DNA of 64,000 bases, from positions 1 to 64,000 of the forward strand of contig NZ_AVAQ01000007.1 in NCBI RefSeq assembly GCF_000463075.2, given 5' to 3'. The notes under the pieces were generated by a model that saw nothing but the letters and a program-made list of their open reading frames with translations, did no database searches and had not been told where the DNA came from. Below, piece after piece: positions 25,431 through 33,623 of this stretch (positions are counted from its first letter, which is position 1; the number at the start of each line of letters is the position of its first letter). This DNA is from Lactiplantibacillus plantarum EGD-AQ4. Its GTDB lineage: Bacteria; Bacillota; Bacilli; Lactobacillales; Lactobacillaceae. The position numbers were made by a program, and so were the translations under genes.

Positions 25431-27087
25431 GCTGTTGATCCTCACTTTCTTGGTAATAGTCCATACCAGCCACAAACGCGTTAATCAACGCCGCAATCGG
25501 GTCAATCCGGTTACTGTTGCGGGCTTTATCTAGTTGCCAACCATTGTTTAGCACTTTCAAGATGGCGTTATTGACCGCATAAGCGAGAATCTTATTGCCG
25601 TTATGTTTAATCTTGTCATCGTAAAGCTGATCACGAAAATTGCGGGTTGGAATATTCAAAGTCTTGGTGCCTTGTCGCACTTCAAACAGTGGGTAGCTTA
25701 ATTTCTCGAATTTTGTAATTAACGTTTGCGCGTTATACGGGTCATAAGCGACAGCTTTCACTTTCCAGTTGTATTTCCCGACCAGTTTTTGTACAAAATC
25801 AAATAGATCGTCATAATCAATAATGCCACTATCTAATCGAGTAATACTACACTCACCCGCCCGCTCCATTGACCGGTAATCAATCCCATCACGTTTAATC
25901 TTAGAATCAAGGCCGTACTTAGTGCCCACAAACGAATGACTATCACAATAAAACTGACCATTGCCAATTGGTATCAACCAACTAACCGCGGTCAAGTCAT
26001 TACTTTTTGATAAATCAATGCCAATATAGGCGTCACGATTATGTAAGTCTGGTACCTTGGCCAATTTACCAGCGGCCCAATCGTCGGCTGAAATATAACT
26101 GTCTTCGCTGGCTTGTAACCACATGTTGAAGTTCTTAACCAGTATTGGAATGAGATTATTTTGTTTAATGGCAAGGTCAACGTCAGCCTGAATCTTTTCC
26201 GTCATGCGTTGTTTAACGTGTGGTTCACTGAATAACGGGTTGGCCTTAATCCAATTGGCTTGATCGTATACTTCTTCGCGGTCGTCTAGTTCCCAAATTG
26301 CCACAAAGTAGCGATCAGCTTCAATCTTCCCCTTTAAAACGTCCGTCAACATCTCATATTCGGCGTGCATGGGGACGTTTAGGTTAAGCCCCGAAGTGGA
26401 AACCACCGCTAGCAATGAATTATCTTCTTGCGCCTGACCTGACTTTAAGACGTTGTATATCTTGCGGTCTTTGGCCTCATGAAATTCATCTAAAATAACG
26501 GTAGTCCCAGCATAACCATCAAGCGTACTGGTATCACTGGCAAGGGCCAAGGCTTGCGAATCAGTTTCTAAGTCAGTAATGGCTTGTTTCTGTACCTTAA
26601 TCCGTTGCCGCATGTACTTCGATTGCTTGCGGACTTGCCGTAACCCACTTGAAAGCATGTCATAGCCCAATTTAGCTTGTTTAAGGGCGTTGCTGACGAA
26701 TAATACTTGTCGGTTGCGGGCGGGCTGACGTTCTCTTAAAAGACCATTAGCGGCCATGCCAGAAGCCAGATAGGTTTTACCGTTCTTCCGGGCCATACTA
26801 ATAAACGCACGATCATAACGCCGGTTGCCAGTTGCTTTCTCACGCCAGCCATACAGCTCACTAATAATCCATTTTTGAAATGGTTGCATGGTGAGTTGGC
26901 TACCGTCAGTCTTAGGCATTAATTCGATAAATTTGACCGCCTGTGCCGCTTCGTCTTCGTCATAGTAGAATGGAAAGCTGTCGTTCTTAGAACGGCTTAA
27001 ATCGCGTTTAAATCGCTCACACGCCCACTTAATCTTTTGACCAGCCAATACTTGACCCGATAATACTTGGTCAGCATATTCAATCAT
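25384..27087 (-). CDS. Terminase large subunit (HK97/P27-type)
   Basis: The 567-residue packaging motor has Walker A in ARKNGKTYLAS (about 97), Walker B in TVILDEFHEAKD (about 199-210), the ATPase coupling VVSTSGLN, and a nuclease domain starting IGIDLSKSNDLTAVSW (about 350) with later acidic residues (VAYDPYNAQ, NRIDPIAALINA). It translocates and cuts DNA during head filling. Its ATG overlaps the TerS stop by 4 nt, so the two are translationally coupled. Confidence 0.95.
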   Translation of the reverse strand: MIEYADQVLSGQVLAGQKIKWACERFKRDLSRSKNDSFPFYYDEDEAAQAVKFIELMPKTDGSQLTMQPFQKWIISELYGWREKATGNRRYDRAFISMARKNGKTYLASGMAANGLLRERQPARNRQVLFVSNALKQAKLGYDMLSSGLRQVRKQSKYMRQRIKVQKQAITDLETDSQALALASDTSTLDGYAGTTVILDEFHEAKDRKIYNVLKSGQAQEDNSLLAVVSTSGLNLNVPMHAEYEMLTDVLKGKIEADRYFVAIWELDDREEVYDQANWIKANPLFSEPHVKQRMTEKIQADVDLAIKQNNLIPILVKNFNMWLQASEDSYISADDWAAGKLAKVPDLHNRDAYIGIDLSKSNDLTAVSWLIPIGNGQFYCDSHSFVGTKYGLDSKIKRDGIDYRSMERAGECSITRLDSGIIDYDDLFDFVQKLVGKYNWKVKAVAYDPYNAQTLITKFEKLSYPLFEVRQGTKTLNIPTRNFRDQLYDDKIKHNGNKILAYAVNNAILKVLNNGWQLDKARNSNRIDPIAALINAFVAGMDYYQESEDQQHAEDYYKTATAADLF

Positions 27088-27557
27088 GATAACATCGCCT
27101 CGAAAGTATCTTCGGGTGTCTCATCTTTTTGCTTGTTTAATTCCATACGGGCCCGACTCGATAGCGACATGCCTAAATCATTGGCTAAGGCTTTTAAATC
27201 TTTCATCGCTTGCGACTGCAAAGCCACGTACGGGTTCGGCTTACGTACACCAGTCTCTTGATTAGTTTGTACCAGCCCATTCTTACGAATATCATTCTCA
27301 CAAGTCTGTACCGTTGCATAAGCGCGGCAATAACTGGCTAACATGGCCCGGTCAAGTTCACTAATTGGGGTATTGGCCTTTAAATAAGGCGCTACCCGTT
27401 GCCATTCAGTCAAAGCACGGTCATGTAACCAATCAGGGGGCGTTAAATCAAGCACCGGATAATCAAATAACGCTTTTTCAGCGTCCTTACGTTGATCACG
27501 CTCATCATTGGTTAAATGTTTTTTCATACTAGCTAAGGCTTTTACTTTTCGGCTCAT
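27084..27557 (-). CDS. Terminase small subunit (P27 family)
   Basis: The start is the ATG at 27557 with AAAGGAG 8 nt upstream, giving 157 residues. Features of P27-type TerS are LTPPDWLHDRALTEWQRVAPYL near residue 40 (landmark region), SELDRAMLASYCRAYA, GVRKPNPYVALQSQAMKDL and LGMSLSSRARM toward the end. It recognises the packaging site of the element's DNA. If this is a satellite, this TerS gives it autonomous packaging specificity. Confidence 0.92.
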   Translation of the reverse strand: MSRKVKALASMKKHLTNDERDQRKDAEKALFDYPVLDLTPPDWLHDRALTEWQRVAPYLKANTPISELDRAMLASYCRAYATVQTCENDIRKNGLVQTNQETGVRKPNPYVALQSQAMKDLKALANDLGMSLSSRARMELNKQKDETPEDTFEAMLS

Positions 27558-28386
27558 TCGGAGCACTCCTTTCGTTTAAATTTACGTACCAAAAAGCCCC
27601 CACGGGTTAGACCATAGCGGCTGATTGATACATATATCCAGAATTCGTTTATTATACCTATATTATCGCACATATCTCTAAAAAGTGCAATTAATAACAT
27701 GTATATATTTACATGTTACCCCCTGACTGACTATTTGTTTAAATTTCGCATTATTAGTAGGGATATTTCACAATCCAGCAAAATCAGCAAAAAATCAAAG
27801 CTCAAAAGGGACTTTTATAAACGGAAAAGTCCGTCTGTCGCTCATTTTGGGTCGACCATAGCCCCCCCCATATCAACGTTTCTCGGCTGTCATGCTATTT
27901 TGAATTAGTCTCGTGGCGCAAAATTCCGCCGCCAACTTGCATTGTTCACTTGGCCGAATTTTCGACGCAGTCAATTGCCACTTTCGACAACGTAGACGCA
28001 AAATGCGGGTTGGTTAGGTCAGCGGAAAACTCCGCTTAGTATCTCGGCTGAAAGTTCAGCGCAGTATTGCGCAGATCTACTACTGTGGAAACACCTTTCA
28101 ATATTAATCTTGAATTGTGGGTATAAAATTTAGACCTACAAATTGTTTTCTCGCTTTCACGTGATATAATTAAATTAACTGTCAGGTTAATTATCATAGA
28201 TGTCATCGGTCACCTTAACGGGCGGCCTTTTGTTTACCTATCTAAGTTAAGCTTAGGTAGCACAAGCAACCTGTCACGTCATCTTAGCGAGTCAGCTAGT
28301 GCACCAAGTTAGTACGTTATCTAAGGTCGTAACTTGCGACCGCAGATACTAAAAAGCGCCGCACCTTTCAGCACGACACTCATTGA
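27558..28386. other. 829-bp noncoding packaging-region gap with structured DNA, candidate cos/pac and ncRNA
   Basis: This gap lies between HNH and terS, where cos sites lie in HK97-like phages. It contains short GC-rich hairpins: AGCGGA-AAAC-TCCGCT near 28022, GCGCAGTATTGCGC near 28058, and a CTATCTAAG...CTTAGGTAG pair near 28239-28261. There is also a plus-strand extended -10 promoter, TTGTTT at 28143-28148 with TGATATAAT at 28162-28170. No coding ORF is convincing. I see 27580-27900 as AT-rich without structure. Confidence 0.5.
28143..28170 (+). promoter_or_regulatory. Candidate promoter pointing away from the genes
   Basis: TTGTTT, a 16-nt spacer and an extended -10 (TGATATAAT) read rightward into a structured stretch antisense to the HNH transcript. 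An 8-bp inverted repeat ATAATTAA...TTAATTAT lies across the start site. Confidence 0.4.
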
Positions 28387-28785
28387 TTATTTAGTTTGTT
28401 GTTTTCGTTGTTTTCGTTGTTCTCTAACCAATCCCGTTTTTCGGTTATGGTGTCGGTAGCACAATGGTTGTAGGTTACTTTCATCTAAGCGACGTGACCA
28501 ATCGTCTTTGATTTCGATAACGTGATCGACCACATCGGCTTTACGGATCACCCCGTCTTGATAGCACTGCACGCACACCGGATTACTTTCAAGAAATCTT
28601 CTTGACAGCTTGCGCCATGCTGACGACTTGTAGAACTGTTGGTACTTACTCTCATCTGAATCGTACATGCGTTTGTGATACCGCCACTTGTTAGTTGCCT
28701 TGCGGTGCTTCTCGCAGTAGCGTGTGTCATAGGCAACCAGCGTCCGACAACCTGGGTGCTCACATTGCTTCATTGGCTTAGCCAT
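28387..28785 (-). CDS. HNH endonuclease
   Basis: The start is the ATG at 28785, overlapping the head-closure stop, giving 132 residues. It has two zinc-finger pairs (CEHPGC with YCEKH, and CVQC with LCYRHH) and the HNH core VVDHVIEIKDDW...NLQPLCYRHHNRKT. HNH proteins beside terminase genes assist specific cleavage at cos during packaging in HK97-type phages. Context supports a packaging role rather than a homing one. Confidence 0.92.
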   Translation of the reverse strand: MAKPMKQCEHPGCRTLVAYDTRYCEKHRKATNKWRYHKRMYDSDESKYQQFYKSSAWRKLSRRFLESNPVCVQCYQDGVIRKADVVDHVIEIKDDWSRRLDESNLQPLCYRHHNRKTGLVREQRKQRKQQTK

Positions 28786-29122
28786 GACCGTTGACCTTGG
28801 TAAGCGTGACCACGTCATAGGCATTCAGTTCGCTATCAGAACTGACGCCAGCAACCTTATACGTAACCCCATCTAGTATTGCTTCCAAGGTCGTTGTGAT
28901 CCGATCGTCATGGCGCACCACAATTAGCTGGTTAGTTGTCGCAGTCGTACCAGTAAGGCTAATCGTGTTACTGATGGTCAACGTATACTCACCACACCAG
29001 ACAGTGAACAGTGGCACGAATTGTTGCTTGGTTGTGCCGTTTATTGGATTTTCAACTGACTTGACGGTGCCAAACTGTACCCGCTTATTTAGGCGGCTTA
29101 GATTATAGTTCTTCATCGTCAT
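28778..29122 (-). CDS. Head closure/head-tail adaptor protein
   Basis: The start is the ATG at 29122 (AGGG 6 nt upstream; 29116 and 29149 are alternatives), giving about 114 residues. NLSRLNKRVQFGTVKSVENP near the start, then VPLFTVWCGEYTL and TLEAILDGVTYKVAGVSSDSE, match the SPP1 gp16/phage_H_T_join family that seals the connector. Its place upstream of HNH, away from the connector gene, is unusual for a phage head operon. It overlaps both neighbours. Confidence 0.8.
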   Translation of the reverse strand: MTMKNYNLSRLNKRVQFGTVKSVENPINGTTKQQFVPLFTVWCGEYTLTISNTISLTGTTATTNQLIVVRHDDRITTTLEAILDGVTYKVAGVSSDSELNAYDVVTLTKVNGHG

Positions 29123-29294
29123 CACCAGCCCTATAAACCAATGCTTCACAATAGATCATTTTCGAATCGCTCACTTTGATAAAATCAATGCTAGTGCCTA
29201 TCAACTCATCATCAATATCTTGTGCTTTGTCAACTTCCCGAACTCTTGAAAAAAGTTCATCAACATTATCAGCATGTACCATCTTAATCTTCAT
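29103..29294 (-). CDS. Hypothetical 63-residue acidic protein
   Basis: MKIKMVHADNVDELFSRVRE opens a small acidic protein ending GDDDEEL. It overlaps the head-closure gene by 20 nt and follows the 159-residue gene by 15 nt, so it is part of the operon. I do not recognise a family. Confidence 0.65.
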   Translation of the reverse strand: MKIKMVHADNVDELFSRVREVDKAQDIDDELIGTSIDFIKVSDSKMIYCEALVYRAGDDDEEL

Positions 29295-29309
29295 TAGTTT
29301 AAACTCCTT

Positions 29310-29789
29310 TTATTCTCTAAAATATTGCTTCTTAACTACATCAACAACATAATGACTTGCCAACAGGTCATAGTAATAGTAGTTATATGTTTCCCTGCTC
29401 ATAATCATTACTAGTGAAGACTGGCCGGGATAATACCAATCTACTTTGCTATCAAATATCACGCCCACTAAATCAAGTGACAAGACGTGCTCCGCTATTT
29501 TGCTATGAACGCTATCGGCCGGCCCATAATCATGAGCAATTGCAACAATTCGTGTAGTTCCACTTACCTTTTGCAATTCGGCATGATCTAACCAATCCCC
29601 AAGGTAAGGTGGTGTATCATACTTATTGCCCGCATTGTATGAACGATCACCTGCTAGTAGTTTTTCAAGACTATGTGGGCGTTCATACACGGCACATTTG
29701 TCAAACTTAAATACGTCTTCAAACTTTTTGAGATTTTCTGAACTGCTATATTTTGTGTCTCTCAATAATTGCATTTCTTGCCATTTCAT
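29310..29789 (-). CDS. Hypothetical 159-residue island protein
   Basis: This soluble protein has an N-terminal charged helix, a middle region KYDTPPYLGDWLDHAEL, alternating strands RIVAIAHDYGP and LDLVGVIFDSKVDWYYPG, and a tyrosine-rich TYNYYYYDLLASHYV. I cannot place it in a family. A ribosome-binding site (AGGAGGAAATACG) precedes the ATG at 29789. It is the first gene after the putative replication origin and may be accessory cargo or an interference gene. Confidence 0.7.
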   Translation of the reverse strand: MKWQEMQLLRDTKYSSSENLKKFEDVFKFDKCAVYERPHSLEKLLAGDRSYNAGNKYDTPPYLGDWLDHAELQKVSGTTRIVAIAHDYGPADSVHSKIAEHVLSLDLVGVIFDSKVDWYYPGQSSLVMIMSRETYNYYYYDLLASHYVVDVVKKQYFRE

Positions 29790-29802
29790 ACGTATTTCCT
29801 CC

Positions 29803-29926
29803 TAGAACTGGAAATGTTTTTTTTAACGTGGTCCACGTGGTCCGGTGGTCCAAACGCTGATATATCAACGCTTTAAAGACCCCTTGACGTGGTCCATATG
29901 GTGGTCCAACGTGGTCCACTTGGTAA
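29803..29926. repeat. Iteron block, copy 1: candidate replication origin
   Basis: Six GTGGTCC iterons (29828, 29837, 29845, 29889, 29901, 29911) flank a near-palindromic TGATATATCA centre. The block lies 9 bp after the VapE stop. It is present in inverted orientation at 34800-34924. Confidence 0.75.
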
Positions 29927-29934
29927 ATTTCTGA

Positions 29935-31329
29935 TTAAACTTCGCGCATATACCCATGTAGACGTTGGCCATTCATTCTAATTCGTTGACTTTTCCAACC
30001 GTCCATATTGTCCATTAACAACTTGATTCGCTTAGCTTCCGAGTTTGTTCGCCCGGTTAAATAACGATCAACTGTTTTATGGAAGACAACTTCCATAATT
30101 TCCCGAGTTGTTGTTTGATTGAGTAGTTTCCGTTCATTACTAACTTGATCTTGTAACCACTTAGATTGCTGACCGTAGTCACTAACATAGCTTTGTTTTA
30201 AGCTGATACTCATATTTTCCCAGTCTGTGGGAACTTCCATTGCTAAAAACGCTTCGATGGCATCTCGCATAGGGTCGACAGCTTCCGCAGCCATCTGATA
30301 CGCCTTAGCCTCTTTCACGGTGGCCTGATCCAGATATAGCAGTTCGCCATTTCTAAACCAATACGCGGCCTCCGCCAATACTTGAAGTATATAATTCTCG
30401 TCCGGGTGCCATACATCTAGCTTAGCCTTGTTGACCCCACATTTAATTGGATAGAAGCGCCGTTCACCGGTCGCGTCCTTTAAATAGTCGGTTTGGTTAG
30501 TTGTGCCAATAAATACGCATTTACGCGGGTGTGGCAACGCATAGCGGCCGTAACTATTCCGATATGTGTCGGATTGTGCACTAATAAAATTTTTAATTCC
30601 CTCAACGTCCGTTTTTTTCATGGCGGAAAGCTCGGCAACTTCAATAATCCAACTACCTTGCAACTGTTGATAATCGTCTTTCTGTTTACCCATTCCTTTC
30701 AACGAATCATTGAATTTATCCGGGTATAGATTCTTACCAGCCGTACTCTTACCAAGTCCTTGGCTTCCCTCTAAGATAGGAACAATTTCAAACTTAACCC
30801 CGGGAACATAGGCCCGGGCAATAAGACCAGTTAGCCATTTCTTAGTGATGGTGCGGGTGTAGTGATTATCTTCGGCACCTAAGTAATCAATGAAATAACG
30901 TTCAGCCCGTGGCTGGCCGTCCCATTCTACCGCTTCAATACGAGCCTTAACCGGATTGATCGTCTTGTGGCGTGCCTCTGTAACTACCGCGTCGGTAATG
31001 TTTTCCTTGCTGAATAACAAGTTGTAATGATCTTCAATATAGCTTCTCAATAACGTGTCATCACTATCATTCCAAAAACCTTTTTTGAACAGTGAATTTT
31101 CTGCTTGTGGTGTTTTGACAATTTGTTCCGAGAACTCGTCAAAGACAACTAGTCCTTTCAACATTTCGTCATGTTCCATAATTAAACGGATATTGTAAAG
31201 AGACTGTGTTTTGACCCCATCGTCCGAATTTTTTTTGAAATCATTCTGCCAATCAGCGTCACGTTGCATTTTGATAACATTATTGGCCGCTTCTCGGGTC
31301 TCTGCTGGTAAATCCATTGCTTTGCCCAT
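29935..31329 (-). CDS. VapE-type (virulence-associated E) replication helicase
   Basis: The 464-residue P-loop ATPase has Walker A in GSQGLGKSTAGKNL (about 191), VAELSAMKKTDVEGIK as Walker B region, sensor-like KCVFIGTTNQTDYL and the arginine-containing TGERRFYPI. An N-terminal primase-like/linker region (1-130) precedes it. VapE proteins replicate phage satellites together with a primase. The start ATG overlaps the Prim-Pol stop by one base (TAATG), so the two are coupled. The iteron block immediately follows. Confidence 0.9.
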   Translation of the reverse strand: MGKAMDLPAETREAANNVIKMQRDADWQNDFKKNSDDGVKTQSLYNIRLIMEHDEMLKGLVVFDEFSEQIVKTPQAENSLFKKGFWNDSDDTLLRSYIEDHYNLLFSKENITDAVVTEARHKTINPVKARIEAVEWDGQPRAERYFIDYLGAEDNHYTRTITKKWLTGLIARAYVPGVKFEIVPILEGSQGLGKSTAGKNLYPDKFNDSLKGMGKQKDDYQQLQGSWIIEVAELSAMKKTDVEGIKNFISAQSDTYRNSYGRYALPHPRKCVFIGTTNQTDYLKDATGERRFYPIKCGVNKAKLDVWHPDENYILQVLAEAAYWFRNGELLYLDQATVKEAKAYQMAAEAVDPMRDAIEAFLAMEVPTDWENMSISLKQSYVSDYGQQSKWLQDQVSNERKLLNQTTTREIMEVVFHKTVDRYLTGRTNSEAKRIKLLMDNMDGWKSQRIRMNGQRLHGYMREV

Positions 31330-32129
31330 TAATGAACCCCCTTACTCTCTCGTTTTAAAATGGATTGAAAAATCACATTAACTTCCTTGCTTGGTAGTGC
31401 CGGATCAACGAACGAATCATTGATCACTGACAGCATGTTATAGACTGTCTTGGGATCAGCACCGACGCCAAACATACGACCGGCAATTTTAGTTAACCAA
31501 GCATTGCGATTACCTTGTGTTGTCCCGGTTACCATTTCATCTAACAAGCGACCGGTATACTTCTTTTGGCGTGTGGTATAGGCGCGTTCTGACGGCCAGT
31601 TCACTTTTTGGCCCGCCAACTTATCGACTAGCCATCGAGGAGCCGGCTTAATATCAGCCAAGGTTCGGCCACCTAAGGGTGCATACGGTTTGCCGTTAAT
31701 CTCACTTGGGGCAATCACCGTGAAGTCACTTAGCAAGTCAATTCCGGGCCAAACGTCAATCTTGCGTAACTTAGCCCCCGCGTATTTCAAAAAGTAATGG
31801 ACGCCGCCGTTAGCCGTCCGCTCAATGTAGGTATCGTTCGGCAATGTCAGCCCTTGCTTAAATAGTTGTACCAAGCTAGTCCGGCCGTTTTTAGTTGGAT
31901 CGTGCATATCAATGTCAACAACTAATAAATCCGATAAATCTAGGCGCAAGCCTAAGTTGTAATTCGGGTGCTTCTTGAACCATGCGAGGATGATATTCTG
32001 ATCACTAGTTGCGGCTTGATAGCCGGCCACCCCTTTAGGTGGCTTCTTCGTATTCTCAATTAGTGGATAAACCGCATAGCCTTGTTGGGCCAGCTCAATG
32101 GCTTTATCGAGCGTTGTGAAATCTTTCAT
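31329..32129 (-). CDS. Bifunctional primase-polymerase (Prim-Pol)
   Basis: The 266-residue protein starts with a Prim-Pol fold: AIELAQQGYAVYPLIENTKKPP (landmark near residues 9-30), GLRLDLSDLLVVDIDMHDP (catalytic DxD near 74-82), TPNG-like ERTANGGVHYFLKY and LLSDFTVIAPSEING. A C-terminal primase helical region (VTGTTQGNRNAWLTKIAG) follows. It primes element DNA synthesis, with VapE as helicase. Confidence 0.9.
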   Translation of the reverse strand: MKDFTTLDKAIELAQQGYAVYPLIENTKKPPKGVAGYQAATSDQNIILAWFKKHPNYNLGLRLDLSDLLVVDIDMHDPTKNGRTSLVQLFKQGLTLPNDTYIERTANGGVHYFLKYAGAKLRKIDVWPGIDLLSDFTVIAPSEINGKPYAPLGGRTLADIKPAPRWLVDKLAGQKVNWPSERAYTTRQKKYTGRLLDEMVTGTTQGNRNAWLTKIAGRMFGVGADPKTVYNMLSVINDSFVDPALPSKEVNVIFQSILKRESKGVH

Positions 32130-32344
32130 TGTTCAGCACCGCCAAACGTATTAAGATCATCAATATCTGTATAGTGATTTTCTGCATATTGCTTTATGAC
32201 AGTGATTAGTCCACTCAATTTTTCGGAATAATCTATATTGTTACTAACGAAGTGTACATAGACAAAATCATCTAAAGCATCTATTGAAGTTACGAGTGAT
32301 CCAGCCTCAAACGCTAGTTCATCTAAATCTTTAGTTTTCTTCAT
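32126..32344 (-). CDS. Hypothetical 72-residue acidic protein
   Basis: MKKTKDLDELAFEAGSLVTS opens a small acidic helical protein. Its stop overlaps the Prim-Pol start by 4 nt. No family is recognised; the position before the primase resembles that of small replication accessory genes in satellites. Confidence 0.65.
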   Translation of the reverse strand: MKKTKDLDELAFEAGSLVTSIDALDDFVYVHFVSNNIDYSEKLSGLITVIKQYAENHYTDIDDLNTFGGAEQ

Positions 32345-32353
32345 TACAAATTC

Positions 32354-32464
32354 CCTTCATATAACCGTGTTAACGTGTTAAAATAAGGGAAAGCATATTT
32401 TGGATTATTTCCCTTAGACCTACTACTCGACAAAGTAAAGTAGGTCTTTTTTGTATGCTTTCCC
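32354..32464 (+). ncRNA. Candidate small RNA convergent with the 35-aa gene
   Basis: On the plus strand, TTCATA (about 32355), a 17-nt spacer and TAAAAT precede a short stretch ending in a terminator AGACCTAC...GTAGGTCT-TTTTT (about 32415-32453). That gives a transcript of roughly 65-70 nt. GGGAAAGCATA near its 5' end is complementary to TATGCTTTCCC just past the terminator (about 32454-32464). On the minus strand AAGGGAAA...TTTCCCTT-ATTTT can also terminate. Confidence 0.35.
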
Positions 32465-32476
32465 ATGCGACTGATC

Positions 32477-32584
32477 TCACATTCCAAAATACCGACGTGG
32501 GTTTTTGATTAACTTAGCCACCACGTTGCCGACAAACGACACAATCATAAACTTGATCACCCATAAGATTGCTGTTGCTATCAT
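32477..32584 (-). CDS. 35-residue hydrophobic peptide
   Basis: An ATG at 32584 follows a strong AAGGAGGTGATTTC ribosome-binding site. The peptide starts MIATAILWVIKFMIVSFVG, one membrane-spanning helix, then a basic tail (KLIKNPRRYFGM). The length and the helix-plus-basic-tail layout fit either a small membrane regulator or a type I toxin-like peptide. It lies between the excisionase gene and the replication genes. Confidence 0.6.
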   Translation of the reverse strand: MIATAILWVIKFMIVSFVGNVVAKLIKNPRRYFGM

Positions 32585-32624
32585 GAAATCACCTCCTTAA
32601 ATCTATTCTGCCCCGCTCAAGACA

Positions 32625-32804
32625 TTAAATTTTGTGTGCTTCTAAGAACTCGTTTGCGTCATCTTGATCAATTCGCTTAACACTGCCTACCTGTGTAACT
32701 TTAAGCCCCTCTTTAATGTACGAATATAACGTGTTATACGATCCTATATTGAAAAACTTCAACGCTTGCTTGTAATTCATTTGTTTTGGTAGTTCAGTTT
32801 GCAT
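32625..32804 (-). CDS. Excisionase/AlpA-like helix-turn-helix protein
   Basis: The start is the ATG at 32804, preceded by AAAGGAGG, giving 59 residues. QALKFFNIGSYNTLYSYIKE followed by VGSVKRIDQDDANEFLEAHK is the MerR-like winged helix of excisionases and AlpA regulators. It is the first gene of the minus-strand operon and divergent from the XRE repressor, which fits a role as the induction activator or excisionase. Confidence 0.85.
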   Translation of the reverse strand: MQTELPKQMNYKQALKFFNIGSYNTLYSYIKEGLKVTQVGSVKRIDQDDANEFLEAHKI

Positions 32805-32823
32805 TATTATACGCCTCCTTTTT

Positions 32824-32907
32824 CGATTAAATGACGTCATTTAATCGTCATACAATAATCACAGTTTATCTTGCTTTTGTTTAATTGTCAATTAATTTGC
32901 GCAAATT
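32824..32907. promoter_or_regulatory. Operator region with three perfect palindromes
   Basis: The divergent XRE-excisionase intergenic region holds a 24-bp perfect palindrome (32824-32847, centre GACGTC), TTAATTGTCAATTAA (32881-32895) and AATTTGCGCAAATT (32894-32907). These are likely repressor or anti-repressor sites for the lysogenic switch. Confidence 0.7.
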
Positions 32908-32947
32908 TTTCGTCAATGATAAAATGTTAGCTAAAGGAAGTGATTAT

Positions 32948-33553
32948 ATGGCAAGGCTGTCAGAACAACAAAAAAGAGCTATTGGCAAAAGAATTAAAAA
33001 GATACGTCAGAAATTGCAACTTGATCAAGCGGAATTTGGCAAAAAAATTTCTCCGCAGGCTTCAGCTAGTAATGTGTCCCGTTGGGAACGAGGTCTCAAT
33101 ACACCAGATAAAAACAGACTTAAATCTATTGCAAAAATGGGCAACACATCCATTGAATTTTTAAAACACGGTTTAAATAGTGAAGCTTTGCATTCATTAA
33201 ATAAGGTCTACGATAACTTAAAATTTCAAACAACAGATGTACTTTCAGAAATGACTTTTGATGAATTAAAGGGGCTAGATTTAGGAAATTTATCTAATTT
33301 AGAAACCTTAATGCTTGGCAATTTTATTACCACTTTTAATGCACTTAAAAACATTAAAAATGCAGAAGAGAGGGAAAAAGCAGAAGATGCCTTTAATAGT
33401 GCTTTAATAGAATTAGATAATATTTCAGGCACTGAGGGCGACCCGATTTTTGACTTTAATAAACAATTTATGGAAACTTCTAATGCCTTGAATTCTGTAA
33501 TCTATCAACTATTAGATTACAGGCAAACCATTCAAGACAGAGAAACATTGTAA
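32948..33553 (+). CDS. XRE-family repressor
   Basis: The start is the ATG at 32948, behind AAAGGAAGTG, giving 201 residues. The N-terminal helix-turn-helix (GKRIKKIRQKLQLDQAEFGK, then SASNVSRWERGLNTPDKNRL) is a standard Cro/CI domain. The C-terminal 120 residues are helical with no visible S24 peptidase motif, so RecA-driven self-cleavage is not indicated. PICI-type repressors of this sort are lifted by helper-phage proteins. Confidence 0.9.
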   Translation: MARLSEQQKRAIGKRIKKIRQKLQLDQAEFGKKISPQASASNVSRWERGLNTPDKNRLKSIAKMGNTSIEFLKHGLNSEALHSLNKVYDNLKFQTTDVLSEMTFDELKGLDLGNLSNLETLMLGNFITTFNALKNIKNAEEREKAEDAFNSALIELDNISGTEGDPIFDFNKQFMETSNALNSVIYQLLDYRQTIQDRETL

Positions 33554-33623
33554 TTTGTTCTGTTTATTTTTTGTCTCTACATAACACTGCCCCGCTCAAG
33601 GTACGTTATGGAGGAAATTATAA

